A stretch of 64,000 bases of DNA, taken from Cardiocondyla obscurior (lineage: Eukaryota; Arthropoda; Insecta; Hymenoptera; Formicidae). The position numbers and the translations under genes were made by a program. Every line of letters begins with the position of its first letter. The first letter of the stretch is position 1. The notes beneath the pieces are model-generated. The model worked only from the letters and a program-made list of their open reading frames with translations. It was not told where the DNA came from and ran no database searches. This document shows, one piece after another, positions 12,041 through 24,740 of this stretch. The stretch covers positions 2,048,501 through 2,112,500 of the forward strand of contig NC_091874.1 in the NCBI RefSeq assembly GCF_019399895.1, given 5' to 3'.

Positions 12041-12337
12041 GCGAAGCTTTTTCCTCCCCCTCCCACCCCCCAAATCGTTTCACCGTGCGAAAACGGAGAA
12101 TGCCTGACGCTACGAATTTATATGACAGAGAAAGACTCGAGGAGAAAGAGAGAAAGACTGAGAAACCAGGAGAGTGTCTATCCTTATTTATTTCATATCG
12201 CCGCCGCCGCCGATGCGCGTTCACGTGCATTATGGGCATGCTCTACTTTCGGGGCGGCGGTGTCGTGATATTATTCGTACGCGGTTCGATCTTTATCGAA
12301 AGTACGGAGATTGGTGTTGTAATAAAATATAGCCAGC

Positions 12338-12355
12338 AGCCCGATCGATCGGGCT
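12338..12355. repeat. 18-bp perfect palindrome
   Basis: AGCCCGATCGATCGGGCT equals its own reverse complement. It could form a tight cruciform or bind a dimeric protein, but a single palindrome of this length in a CG-rich genome needs no special explanation. Confidence 0.75.
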
Positions 12356-12880
12356 AACTAGGCCGTCTCGTTGCACACAGATAAGAACGATAAAGAGATA
12401 TTTCATTGATACTGCGTTCGCCTCCGCTTTTTCGCGTCACGCGCGCTGACGACAAAGTGAAAACGCCGCGCCACGGTTCGGTTACATCCTGGACAGGTTC
12501 CCTCAAAAGAAAGATCTAGCCCGGTTACTTCGGAATACCCGGTACAGACGCGGGCGAGATAAAGTTTACGAGAGCGTCTGGCATCGAACTTCTCGCAAGT
12601 AAGCACGACAAGAGCGCTTACCCCGGCGACATTGTTCTCAAAGAGTGATCCCGAGACGACGGGTCTACCTGAGGAAACGGACGCGGATTAAACGAGGGGG
12701 CCGGATACACGATACACAAGCCACGTGGAAAAATAAAGGGACCCGCGAGAAACGGGAAAATAAACCATAGCCGCAGAGATTTATCACGGCTATTAACGTC
12801 ATCGGGACGAACGAGGCGCATCAAGCGCGACGGTGAGATAACAAAACGCGGCAGAAATGCGCCCGAGAGAGTAAATTTAC

Positions 12881-13200
12881 CCTAAAACAAGCAGGCTTAA
12901 TTTTTAATTTAAATCCTGAAAAAAAAAGAGGTCTTGAATCTTAACTTATTTCGGATTAACCACCGTTACGTGTTAATTTTAGAAAAATTTATTTACGAAA
13001 ATAAAATGTACTTTTTCAATTTCAAAACGTCAAACTTTTTAATTAAAAGAAAAACGTTATACATAATTAAAAAAAAATAGTATTAAGAAAGAAAGTAGCT
13101 TAAATAAAATAAATAAATCTCGTCAAACGTAAAAATTTCAAGGAAATATATTTACTTAATTAAAAAAAAAAAAAAAATCTTTTCCCGCACTATATAAATT
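12881..13200. other. AT-rich island
   Basis: AT-rich, with A runs near 13067 and 13163-13177. No repeat partner recognised and no coding potential. Confidence 0.5.
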
Positions 13201-14100
13201 TTAAAACGCTTTCATCGCTCTCCGTACAATTTTTCGTCGTAAAAACTAAAACGTACATGGCCATGCAGTTTCTCACTTCATATAATATACTTATCGGTTC
13301 TCCCGCTTTTGCTTCATTAAAGATGATAACGATTTCTTTGCGTGCTCGCCGATTCGACCGCAGCAAACTTTTCTTTCTTCTCTCTTTCTCTTTCTCACAC
13401 AAAAAAGTATCGAATTACAGAGACGGCGACGCGCTTTACCGAATAATCGAGCGGAGGAAGAGCGACGGGAGCAATTAATACGCGGCAAAAAGGGTTCTCG
13501 CGATAATGACGTGCCAGGAACAATATTTGCACCTCGGAAACGATTCGACTGTTCGTCGAAGGAGCGCCGAGACGGATTAGCCGCAGCGCGAGCGAACACG
13601 TTGTGGAAGTCAAGCGTGGTCTCATAAATCACATCCACGGGTATAACGTATATACGCGGGCCGACCTTCCGTGATCTACGCGCGCGTATGTACGAGCGGT
13701 GTCACGACGCACGTGTGTGCGCTAGAACCCACACGTGTGCGAGAGGGATCCCGGAGCCGTGCGCGAGCGGTGAACTCGCATTGTGCCCGGGTCATCTAAA
13801 TCTCCCGGTTTTTTTTCCCCCCCGCACTTGCATTTCTAAAGTACAACTGTTACGAGGAGTAACGTTACGGCAGACAATTCGACTCTCGTTACGCGAACGA
13901 CAGATGCGCGGCAAAAAAAAATAAAATAAAAAACAAACCGCGAAATATGCGGGGCGTTATATAAAGTAAACGCGCGTTGAATATTCCACTGGCAGCGTTT
14001 TGAATTAATTTCGACGAGGGGTTCTTAAAAGCCCGTGTCTTGCGTTGCGTTTCATTGGCGTCGTGTGTGACGGTGATAAATGCAGGTTGATAAGGATTAA
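13201..14100. other. GC-rich block with a short hairpin
   Basis: CG-rich, with mutually overlapping basic frames. Contains the hairpin at 13708-13741. GATA and ATAAA-like motifs near 14070-14095 are too few to interpret. Confidence 0.45.
13708..13741. repeat. 12-bp hairpin
   Basis: CGCACGTGTGTG at 13708-13719 pairs with CACACGTGTGCG at 13730-13741 (two G-U pairs), leaving a 10-nt loop. The arms are CA/TG-rich, so the pairing may simply reflect low complexity. Confidence 0.55.
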
Positions 14101-15060
14101 TTGAGATCGCGTTTTAAAGTAAAAATTTTTTACGTGAGTTTCGGTTTGAAGAAAAAAAAAGAATTTTGCCGGGATTCGATTAAGTATATTGCGTTCGTTG
14201 TTATCGAATTGATATCGGGATTTTCGGTAATTTTTTTTTTATTCTACCGGAGTCTATTAATTAAACGAATAATATTTTATTTAGCGTATGATTTCTTTCT
14301 ACTTGTATTAAGTACTTGATACTGCAATGTGATTATTAACAACAAAATTTAATCCCTTTACAGAATAAATCCTGACTAAATTATTTCACCGACTGAATTA
14401 TTTAATTCTCTTTTAAAACAATTTTAATAATTAATTAAACCAATAGTTAATTTATTGGATTATTAGCTCTTCTATTTAACTGGTGTTTCAAAAATAAAAT
14501 TTTTCCTTGCTTTATTAATAAAAGATTTGCAACAATTGATTTCGTAACAGCACGTACGATTTTAGACTTTCTTTCAAAACGCAAAAATAATAGAGCAATA
14601 GTATAATTTATTTTATCAAGTTTTTTATTAATTTATCGAGTTTTCTTTTTTTCTTTTAAGTTATTATTAAGAAGAATATTAATAATAGTAACGTTATTTA
14701 TTTATTACAATTATTTTTCCAAAACAAAGAGAAATTGTCTTCAATGAACATTAAATTTCGTGCTGCTGGCGTATAATTATCACTGACACACCAATATGAA
14801 ATTTGAAAATTATTAATTTAAACAGAAGGCTACTTTATAAAACGGGTATAACGTAAAATAACGATTTGGTGTCAGAGCGCAAAAGTGTAATAAAAAAAAA
14901 TAGTAGATTATAATTTTCAATTTCAACGAGTCGAAATTATTCATAATTTTCGATCGCGCGTAGTTCCTTCGTAGAAATTACCAAACGAGAAATGAAACTC
15001 AAACACGCTTAAGAACAAATTTTTCCTTTAGCGAAAGAATGATGAAATTGATTCTCAAGA
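14101..15060. other. long AT-rich island
   Basis: Nearly 1 kb of AT-rich sequence with many TTAAT/ATTAA words and almost no CG. One frame (14101-14319) is phenylalanine/lysine-rich low complexity. No repeat partner found. Confidence 0.5.
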
Positions 15061-16030
15061 TCCATTAAGCCGTATCGTTACTCAAGATTGATCTCAACGG
15101 GGCTCTTCAACAAGCGGGACGACAAACACGGACGCGAAACGATTCTCTCTCCGCCTCGAATAAAGTTCGCTCGAACTTCGAGGGACCTTATTTCATTAGA
15201 GCATAACACAATTTTCGCGGCGTTTAAAAATTGTTTGAATTTCCTAATCGCAAATTTCACTGCCGACTTATTTCCGGTGTTGAGGCGAGGAGTGTTTTCG
15301 AGACTCTAGCACCCCGTTGGTTACTCTGTACAGCACGGAATATTCAATATACACGCGGAATGCGTGCAACGCTTGCGAGGGTGTTTCTGTGCAACGTCAA
15401 TTTCGTCTCTATATTCAGTAGAAACGCCTTGTGTTAATGGAGATAGAGCCATAGCGCGATATAATCGCAACGGACGACAAGGAGAAGACCGGCTGGAGCA
15501 GACGCTCCTGTCCTAGCTAACGTTTCTTGATACATCCGCAGGGAATACAAGGACCGAGGAGTCGAGCTATTTCGGCTACGTATAATAATAATAATCGTAC
15601 ATTTTAACCGAAGAATAATAAACATATCCCTCTAAAAAGAAATATAATTATATATATACACACAATAATTACGTTTCCCGGAGTTAAATAATTTTATACC
15701 CGCAATTAAATAAATTATAATTAAGAGAAATAAATATAAAAAATATAATTCTAGCAAAATAGATTAATGCTTTTACTCCTGAGCAATAAAAAATAAATAG
15801 TTAAATATAACTTGACTGCTAAAATATTAATTGTAAATTTCAATAATTAAAGTAGAAAAAAAAGAAAAAATTCTATAGATACAACTCGATCCTATTTTGA
15901 AGTGTATCTTTATCAAGGGAGCAATTATTCATTATTAATTTTACTATGTAGATACAAATAACAATCGGGGATGTTATTTTGCGCCGCGCAACGACGCTAG
16001 AGAAGCAATAAAAGCGTAAAACTATTGATA
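15061..16030. other. mixed block, no gene seen
   Basis: CG-containing left part and an AT-rich right part (15590-16030) with an ATAATAATAAT run near 15583. Frames are short. Nothing recognised. Confidence 0.45.
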
Positions 16031-18386
16031 TCGATTGCAAGTTAAAGCACCGGGGTGACAGACGGGATAGATATAACATTCGATCTACTGGTTTGGCGAC
16101 CACCCTCCCGTGCGATCTCCCGGCCAGACTACGCCATAATCCCCGGCCCGCGGGAATATATGCGCGTCCCCGTATACCGATCGCGTCATTGATCGGGCCT
16201 CCGTCCATCGTCCTCGTTACGTCAATTATTATCGGTCGTACGAATTACCGGAAGCGCCGCTGCGAGCACCGCTTTCCAGGCTAATTTCCCGTTGGAGTAC
16301 GGCGTCATCTCTCGTGTCGAATCTCACCGTGGCCATTCCGATCCATATGCCGCACAAGAGGGGCCAATGCAAACTCACGGGGATGATTTCGGACGCGATT
16401 TCAGATACGATTTCACGCCCCAAAAATTACGGAGACCTTCGAGGCCGAGATTGCGCCCGGACAAACCGGTAACAAAAGACTCGGCAGTTGAAACAATTCC
16501 CCGAGGGGGTCAGCAATTCGGGCACAAAGTCCGCCAGCGGCAGCTCACTCGGGGGAGCATCCACGTCGGTATCGGTCCGCGCCTCCGTTATCACCGTGGA
16601 ATATGTAGCCGGGGTCGGGAAGGGGGGGGGGAGGGTGCGGGATCTGTCATAAATGCGGCGCGTGTCTCGCGCGGAATATAAAGTTTTATTCCGCCGCGGG
16701 TGACGAGCAGAGTGATTGGACGCGCGCGTTACGTGCGGAGATCACATGCAGACGCGAGGCGGGCGTTCGTTCTATCTGTCGTCCCTATCACGCCGGTCGT
16801 ATTCCCTTCCGCGGCTTGTTTGTTCTCCGCCGTTACTTCGCTCCGCCGTCCCGTCTCGAGGGCTCCGCTTCCGCGCGGAGATCGTCCTCCGCCCCGTCCC
16901 GTTCCCCGTCCCGTACACGGCGTGTATCGCGAATTCGCGCGGAATTGAAATTGAGAAGGGAATGAAATTTCCCGCCGGCGGATTGCACGCGCAAACACAC
17001 ATACGCGTTTCGTTATCCGCGGACGCGTACGTGCGGAATCGCGCGTCTTCTGGGCTACGTACTTATTCCCGCCGCGCGCCGAGATGATCCGGCGTGCTTA
17101 CCGAGAATCGCCGATTCGTCCGCGGCCGTGCATGCGAAGCGGTAACGACGCGAATGGAAAACGAAGACGAGAAAAATTTAAGGTAAACTGTAACTCGCGG
17201 CGGGGAGAGTCTCACGCAATACGCATAAAAATAAAATTAATCTTTCATGTCGAGCTTACTAAGATAATTAAATTATTTAAAAAATTAAAATAATTAAAAA
17301 TAGTTAAAGCATCTTCTTATTTCAAGCGGGTACCCGGACTATCACAATAGATTCTTTTATACAGAAATTTACTTTCGATTTACAAATTGCGCTTTGACTC
17401 GTTTACAGATAAACACGCGTTGCTTAAAAAAAAAAAAATACATGTGCTTTACGCGAGATTTATTTACCTAAAAAAAGAAATTCCCCACTTACAAGTAGAA
17501 CACTTTTTTTATACGCCAGTTCCCTTTACTTTCCCTCTTTTTCTCTTTCTTTTTTTACGGTCAAACGTCTCAATTTTCTTGTCAAGACGCGCGTCGCAGC
17601 ATCCCGCGGTGCTCGTAAGTCGCCCGGTCATAAATGCACCTCGCACTATAAAGGACAGGCATTTCATTTCGCCGGCGCCCCGCGCCCCTTTCAGCTGCAA
17701 TTTAATTCCAACGGTAACTTCGTTCGACCGCCTCCTGTACCGTTTAACCCCTCTTAATCGTCCAACCTTAAAGCGTTCCGCTTGAGCCGTCGCTATCCAA
17801 TAACGGCGCGCAGGCTATCCGGCTCGGGAAACGCTTAAATGACAAATTGTATTATCATTACGACGCGACGGAAGAAATAAACGCCCGCGCGCGCGCGTCA
17901 AAGAAGTGCAGCTTTCCCTCCGAGAGAGACAACGCGTTTCCTCGCGATTTTTTTTCCTTTTTTTCCAATATTATCGTATCACGATTATCGTCGCATCTCG
18001 GCCCGCATTATCGATTCTTTCGATAACGTGAGTGCGAAGCGCGATCAAGTCGCTCGGGACCGAGACGATTGTGTTATCGAGAGGACTGATACGCCTCTCG
18101 CTTGCAAATCGAACACTTTTTTTTTAAACACGCGTTCTGATACCAAGTGCAAAGATATCCCGCCCTCGAGTCCCATTAAGACTTCCCTTCCTCAAGATTT
18201 CATTAGCGATCTATTCAAAATTGCAAATTGCAGAATTTCACGTCGCGCGCGGGCTCTCTCTCTTTCTCTCTTTCCCTCTTTCCTCAGTTTCATTATTAAC
18301 CCGCGCTTGTAAAAAGCGAGATTTCCTCCGCGAGTTACGGAAATAAAAGTGAGGAGGCGGGAGGAAAACTTTACTCCGTCCGGTCA
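16031..18386. other. GC-rich block with strong G-run motif, no gene seen
   Basis: CG-rich, with many overlapping frames of 60-132 codons. A minus-strand open stretch (16621 down to 16427) reads as an acidic, less arginine-rich peptide but lacks usable splice signals, so it is rejected as an exon. CT-rich runs lie at 17525-17560 and 18253-18280, and a CG run at about 17885-17898. Confidence 0.45.
16611..16641 (+). other. G-quadruplex motif
   Basis: G runs of 4, 3, 10, 3 and 3 with short spacers (TC, AA, A, TGC). It has the largest number of G runs of any such motif in the window. Read directly; function unknown. Confidence 0.65.
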
Positions 18387-18890
18387 ATGTTTCCAGCGGA
18401 TTTTCTTCCGATGGAAAACTTATGTAAAATTGTAATTATGTCGAGACCCTCAAACGGATTAACGTTACGAACATTTGCACAAAGCACCGCGGGCGCGACT
18501 TCCCCCTTCCCGGTTAACGATTCATTAGGAAACGGAAAGGTGATCCGAAATTACTTTAACTGCGGAGGTCCCGCCGGGGTCTTTTTTCCCGACGGGTTAT
18601 GCTATCGAAACGCGGAGCTACGTGCGAAACAGAAGGCGAACGGCGGCCTGATTATGCCGCCGGAGTTCATAATTCAGCCGGCAATTGCGAGGCTCGGGCG
18701 CGATAAACCAGTGACGTCGACAATGAATGATCGGGGACGCGGGGAGGGCAGAATTAAAAAGGCCCACGGCCGCGGTGTATCGGGAGCGTTTTATCGCGCC
18801 GCGCCAAAAATTACGATCGAGCGGAAAGGTAACGTGCGCACACTCGTGCCCGCGCGTGCAGCTGCCTCGTTCGAGCTTCGGAGCCGCTAA

Positions 18891-19400
18891 AGCCTATTAC
18901 ACAACGCAAAAGTGCTGGCGATGGAAATAACACAGGCAACCAGAATAATCACTTTTCCGTTTTATGAGGAACAAGATTGCCAGATTGCTGCTATTTACAA
19001 AAATATATACCTTTAAAACATTAATACTTTAAATATTTGAAATTTAAGAATTTATAGTTTAAAAGACTTATACTTTAAAAGTTTACATCTCTACATTTAT
19101 ACTTAGAAGTCTAATAAGACAAATTTATATCAACTTCTAATAAAATATAAAATAAATAACAGAATCAGATTGTGAAACTTTCGTTCTTATTTTTTTTTTC
19201 TTTTTTATTACTGATTCTCAATCATCAGAATGATATAGCTTTCGGTTATTAAGATCTGTCGAACGCACGTAAAGACACAAATAATTGTTACACCGCATTT
19301 GTTGGAAAAGAAGGATCGTATTTCAATATCAAACAGGTATCTATTTCATGTTTCTGTTTCTCCTTTTCGTTCCTTCCACTTTTGTGTTGTGTAATAGGCT
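18891..19400. mobile_element. 510-bp terminal-inverted-repeat element (MITE, PIF/Harbinger-like)
   Basis: The left end 18891-18914 (AGCCTATTACACAACGCAAA, then AGTG) is repeated as the reverse complement at 19377-19400 with 23 of 24 bases identical. A direct TAA lies on each side (18888-18890 and 19401-19403), as expected for a 3-bp target-site duplication. The interior is AT-rich (about 18950-19280), with repeated ACTTTAAA-type words and T runs, and has no open frame for a transposase, so the copy is non-autonomous. A TAA duplication with short inverted ends fits the PIF/Harbinger superfamily. That class call is inferred, since no transposase is present. A shorter relative with the same ends lies at 46069-46225. 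A 167-codon frame on the plus strand ends exactly on the left TAA. Confidence 0.8.
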
Positions 19401-19403
19401 TAA

Positions 19404-21000
19404 AGTGTGCCGAGCCGGACCGGCACGCGATATCGAGAGCGGCACGAGCTTTTTCGAGCTTGCGAGCATCGACTCGCGCTGTGCGGCAATCTGCCCGAGC
19501 ATCGCGATGGAGCGATCGTGTCGTGTCTCGCCGCGAAACACCGAATTACCATCGCCCAAGACGCGATGGATTTTAATTGGCAATGGATTAAAATTCGCCG
19601 GCGCGATCTCACGCGCGATATTCCCGACGGTCTACACGACATTCTTGCATTAAACGCGATATACGCGGCGCACTCGTGTCGCGATAACGGTTCGAAACAC
19701 GAAGAATCGTTCCGATGGCAACAGCTAGCCGTGTCCCGAAAGTGTGCCTCGCATTCTTTCAAAGCGACGATTTCTTCTTAGCGAAGATACGTGCTGGTAA
19801 TACGGGCAATTTTCCGCGGCCATTCCCCTCTTTGAATTTTAATTTTTCAAAATTTTAGCCCCGCAAAGCGCGTGATTAATGCTCAATTTTTTTTGTAATT
19901 GAAAATAAATCTCCGAAATTCTGCTTTTGTCGGCGTTGATCGACTTGGCAAACGAGCGGCTGGATATCTCTAATTATACGGGGAAAAACAAAAAAAAAAA
20001 ATTGATTTGCCCCTTTCCACGGAATTAGCGCACCATCTGCGAGAATCGATTACGTCGTCAGTGTCCACGAGTGTCGCGCGGAAATTTTGTATTGTCCGGC
20101 TGTTTCAAAATTGGATAGGCGCACGCAAACACGTACACACAAATTACTTAATTTACTGACGGTCATAAACCCGGATCATTATGCGTGCGCAATTTTAGAA
20201 TCTGTTGCCGCAATTGCGCCAATGCGCCGGAACGGGATCCTCTCCCTCTCTCCCTCTCTTGATTATCCCGGCGTGCGTTCGTCAGCGTCGCGGGACGCAC
20301 AAATTACGCATTTAAATTACGTCACAGTCGGGCTATCGGCGACCGAGTGATTATAAAAGGGAAAAAGCGTGCCGACGAAAACGGCCGCGGGATTTCATCC
20401 CATCGTGGGAAACTCGTCCGGGAAAACTCATATTGTAACGTCAAATTACGCGCGCCCCGTTCGCGGTAGGAAGTCGAGGCCGAGTATCTCCCGTATTGTC
20501 GAGTAAAAATTAGGCCGCGAAGTCGAATCGTTTTCAACCGGGCCGTGTATCAAAAACGGGGTGATTGGTTTCCAAAAATCCATCCAAAATTACTTCGAAC
20601 GCCGACGGAGGAAACGCGCGCGTACTCCGGGCCGGCCGACTTTTCGATATTAAACGCGCGCTTTTCGCGCAAACACGAACGGCGCAAACAAATGTCGCGC
20701 GTGTTTTATTCCGAGCCGCGTATTTTACCGGCCGCGCCGCGTGCTGCTGCAATGATAACGAATGGCGTGATGCTTCGCCGGGCTGACAATCGCCGTTCGA
20801 GCCTAGGCCAACGCCGTAATTGACACTCGCTCGTTTACACGCCGCGAAACGTGCGGTGTCATGAAGAACGATGACGCCTGGCCCACGCTCGTAACGCTGA
20901 TGACGTCGCCGTCGGCGATTTCATAGACATAGTAGAGGCAGACTGCGGTTCGAATAAATGCGCGAAATTTGGAAAGCTCTGACGATAATTCGTAAGTTAG
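19404..21000. other. GC-rich block, no gene seen
   Basis: CG-rich, with frames of 60-124 codons overlapping on both strands between 19341 and 19781. Contains repeat R3 copy 2 and a TCTCCC-type run at 20239-20260. No RNA genes noticed. Confidence 0.5.
19877..19955 (+). repeat. dispersed repeat R3, copy 2
   Basis: Collinear with 768-842: AATGCTCAATTTT, then AATAAATCTCC, then GATCGACTTGGCAAACGA. The match is interrupted by small gaps. This copy is more CG-rich than copy 1. Its source element is not identifiable from two fragments. Confidence 0.5.
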
Positions 21001-21280
21001 TACTGCCAAGCGTAATACAATATCATAATATTTAATATTAAAAAAAAATAGAATTAAATTAATATATTTATCTGTAGCATTAAAATATTGAACGACAATG
21101 CTTTTCAGTCGTCACACTGAGTAAATTTTCAGGATCTATTCGGCGACATTAATTTCGTAAACTACCAATACCTGAAGTGAAATAAAGACTAAATTTCTTT
21201 ATCCGTTTCTTGCTTAAAGAAAAAAAAATTCTGTTAAACTCAAGAATTTTATTTTCACATAACGATCTTTTATTCATTTC
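21001..21280. other. AT-rich island
   Basis: AT-rich, with an A run near 21040-21048. No partner repeat recognised. Confidence 0.45.
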
Positions 21281-22640
21281 ATTTCTTACGCGTCCTGTGT
21301 TTGCGATGCTTGACACAACCTCCTTTATTCTCACTACTACCTCCCTTTTGCCTTTCCATCTTCTTCCTCCAGTTCGGTAGACGAAGATAAAATAAGTCCG
21401 CAACACCAGCCTCGCTCTTTTCAATTTTTATGCATTTTCTTAATGCGAGAGAAGCAAAAAAAAAAAAAACGCAATTCACCTCTACGATGTCTATGGGCGA
21501 TTCCTGAAATTTCGCAGCTGCTCCGCGCGTATCTTACTTTTTTCTTTTCTCTTCTACTTCTTTCATCTTCACCTCACGCAGCAGAAACGCGGATCGCGCG
21601 CGACGCGGGACTGCCGACTTGTATTAATTAATATTTAAAATTAGTTTTCTTCGCGCCGCGGAGAGAGACCTTCTCTCCGAGCGCGAGAATCAAGCGCGCG
21701 TTAATTATGCGAGGAACGGAAGGACAGGCACTGGTTTTATGAGAAACGCGGATCTATTGTAATATAGGGCGGATTGCCGGGGCGGGGCTCGTTGAAAACT
21801 TTCGTTTTTTTTTTTTTCGAGCCCCATCCCTCTCCTAAACCGGGAGGATCCGAGAATTCGCGCGGCGTGTTTCGGTTAGCAAAAATTACTAAATAAACAG
21901 CGGGTTAAATGTTTGAAATAATACGTTTTCAAACGCCAAGTAATCGCGAACGCAATTTACGCGAGCCCGCGCCACGCTAATAGTTTTTACATCTCAATAA
22001 AATAAATAGAATCATACACTGCGGACCAACACTGCGAGTTTGCGACGAATAAACGAGCAATCGTTTCGCCGAGCGAACCAAATTCGATATGTATAAACTG
22101 AACGCGCGGGGGTACGGCCGGGTAACCTCGATATTCCCCGCAAAAATACCCGGCGAAGACGTACAATCCCGATCCGCACAATGCGCCGTTAAATTCGAAA
22201 CCACCGTCTTTCGTCGCGCAATCGCGCCGGAATATTGAGAGCCGCGGCCGGTTCGCAGGCACGAAGATGGAATAGCACCTGATCTTTAAGGAAACTTACA
22301 TTTTACTGTATACCGATAACTTCGAGGGAGACTATCGGGAACTTCCCCGGGCTCTTTGAACTTTTAATGAATAGATCTCATAAAAATTTTACGGCGAAAG
22401 TTTCAGCGCGAATTTTTCACTCCTGGCGGAGAAGAACGAGCGCGGACGGGGGAGTTTCTGTTTGAAATGATTTGAATAAGATTTCGAGAAATATTCCGTG
22501 TCGGCGGGACTTTTCCCCCCCGTCGCCGCGGACTTTTCCACCGTCAGCGCGATGGACGGCGATACGCCACGTTACACGTTGATCTCGGGCGCTGCCGACA
22601 GGGCCATCGTTTATGCAGTGAAAGGAGAATACAATTGCTT
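21281..22640. other. GC-rich block, no gene seen
   Basis: Mixed CT-rich (21281-21630) and CG-rich sequence, with an A run at about 21457-21468 and a T run near 21806-21818. Frames overlap on both strands and are unremarkable. Confidence 0.45.
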
Positions 22641-22860
22641 TTGGCCTCGGTTGTAATTTTACTATTATTTTTTTTTTCACGCATTACAGCTTACTTGTCC
22701 GTCCATCTCTTAAAAAAATTCCTAATTTTAATTTTCAAATTAATAATAATTATTATTATAATAATATAATAATATATATAAATATAATTTTGGCAGTGTT
22801 ATAAAATTGCCAAATAAATACCAAAAATTCTTATTTCTTTTCTATGTACTGTTAGACTTT
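22641..22860. other. AT-rich island with AT microsatellite
   Basis: An AAT/AT-rich simple-sequence tract covers 22739-22788. Just right of it, TTGGCA and TGCCAA (22791-22814) form a 6-bp hairpin that could be the worn end of an inserted element, but there is no partner end. Confidence 0.5.
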
Positions 22861-24740
22861 GATTTTGGATTGTTGGTCGACACAATCGACTTGAGAAACC
22901 CCGTCACCGCGGAAAGCTGCTCACGAAACGAAACTGTAATTTGTGCTCCAGCGCCAGCGGGGCACGTTCGGCGCGATCGGGCGGGAATCACGCGGTTATT
23001 CTTCACCTAAACATCATTACGTCGTAATTGTGCACGGCACGTGGGGGGGAAGGAGGAGGGGGGGGGAAGAGGGGAAAGCGGATGTGTTTGCCCCGTCGCG
23101 CTCGTGATCGAGAGGCGGCGTAGGCTTCCCCCGTCGGCGAAGGGCCCCAGTTAACGAATACAGATCGATAAAGTTACCCCGGCGAACTACTCTCGGCCCT
23201 TTTCCCGTCCTTATTTCCAACTCACGCCGTGGAAGACCTGCCGACCCGGGTCGGTCTCCCCCGTGCCACGGAGACCCACCTATTTCCACTTCTGCCCATT
23301 CGCCCATCCGTCTCCCCGGCACACATACGGTTCACAATAACGTTTTCCCTTTTCTCCCCCGCCGCCCCTCGGTTCTTCTTGCTGCATTAACCGGTCGATA
23401 GCGCATTCAGCCATCATTCAGAGTACACGCGTGCACACACGCGCATGCATCGAGTGTACGTAACGGTGACTCATAGACCGAGAATCCACTTTGTTCTATT
23501 GGTCTCCTCCCCCTGCCCGTCCGTTGCAGCGTGCGCGCGAGATTCGACGGAGAGATCTCGCGGCGAGCATCGAACGTGACGTCGCGGCGGATAATGACGG
23601 GGCTCGGACGGGCGAGACGAGGGGGACGGAGCCCCCGTCCGGCTCGGATCTTGAATAATAATTGAATTAAGAGCAGTTACGACGACGTAATCGCTCGTAG
23701 CGAACTTTCGGGAAGTTAATCTCTCCCGCCCTCGTATACTTTGTCCTGCGACTGTAATTGATAGGGGAGCCCGCGAGAAAGTCGGCCGCAGGCCCCCGGG
23801 CTCGTTTGATACGAGCTGCTTGCACAATCTCACGGTGAGGCGCGCGCGACAGAAAATACGCGCGATAACAATGCGCACAATCGATGGCGTTCGGAGAGCG
23901 ACGGTGTTACGGTATCGCCCTCGTACGGGAACGGTACACCTGGGAGAACGGCAAGGCGCGTCAGCCCGCGTCGAAAAGGAACGAAAAATTGCATTTGCTC
24001 TATCATCAGGAGCATCTTGTCGAGGAGTGCGAACCATGGGAAAGCCGACCCCCTACCCTCGTGATTACCGTCCCCTAACGAACGAATTTTCCACGCGCCG
24101 TGTACTTTTTCCCTCCCGCCAGCTGTCTGAGATCCGCGCGCCTAATTTTCCACGTCGCCGGCAGGCACGCGATGGTGAAAAGCACGTTTTCAAATCCAAC
24201 TTACGCGTCGCGTCGCCGCGCGAGGGAAGAGAGCGTCGGGACGATAACGGCTTCCTCGTTCGGCTGACGCCTCCGTCGTAACGAAATTCCCGACGACGCG
24301 GGAACTCGATAAAACTACCGGATGACTCGAGTTGAATTTGCAATCGAACAGACGGTATTAATGTTTCATAAGGAAACAAACCGTTCCTGATCTCCTGAAA
24401 ATTTCGCCGAGCGATGTTAAATTGGATATCGGCGGGAGCGAAGGGCGATCGCGCTCCTGTGACCCTTTTTCTATTTTTTTTTTTTTCTTTTTAAGGCAAA
24501 TAACGGGGATTACAATAATAGAAATCTATTCCGCATGCAAACGCAGTTTCCAACTCGCGCGACAAATGTTTTATTTTTTTCTTCTTCTTCTTTTTTGCCA
24601 TTTTTGAATTTTAAATTGACGGGCCGGCAATGGACTTGAGTTCGCGAAGTCTCGCGGACATTTCCCAACGTGTCGCACAATATTATCGGGATAATAAAAC
24701 TTCCCGGTTCAAGAATGGAACCGGAAACTTAGATTGGAGA
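22861..24740. other. GC-rich block, no gene seen
   Basis: CG-rich. The long frames (188 codons on the minus strand at 23471-24037 and 153 codons on the plus strand at 23820-24281) overlap each other and are arginine-rich. A GC-alternating patch with CACACGCG words lies at 23427-23460. T-rich runs lie near 24475-24490 and 24570-24600. Confidence 0.45.
23043..23074 (+). other. G-rich tract with quadruplex potential
   Basis: G runs of 7, 2, 2, 9 and 4 are separated by one to four A/G bases. Four runs of three or more can be drawn. Directly read. Confidence 0.55.

Larger units (their letters stand above)
11481..12880. other. GC-rich block, no gene seen
   Basis: CG-rich, with a (CG)8 run at 11901-11917, a CT-rich run at 12015-12040 and an 18-bp palindrome at 12338-12355. 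Frames of 146 and 150 codons overlap on opposite strands across 11799-12268. They owe their length to CT-rich low complexity and are not convincing genes. Confidence 0.5.

Noticed and set aside
16427..16621. Minus-strand open stretch with an acidic, protein-like peptide (contains DTDVDAPPSELPLADF)
   Set aside because: No ATG, no AG acceptor preceded by a pyrimidine tract in a sensible place, no clear donor, and it begins inside the G-run motif. Kept as chance unless transcripts show otherwise.
22791..22814. TTGGCA/TGCCAA hairpin beside the AT microsatellite
   Set aside because: Only 6 bp of pairing, and no partner terminus or target duplication was found.
23471..24037. 188-codon minus-strand frame, one of the longest
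   Set aside because: Arginine-rich throughout and overlapped by a 153-codon plus-strand frame. No motif recognised.
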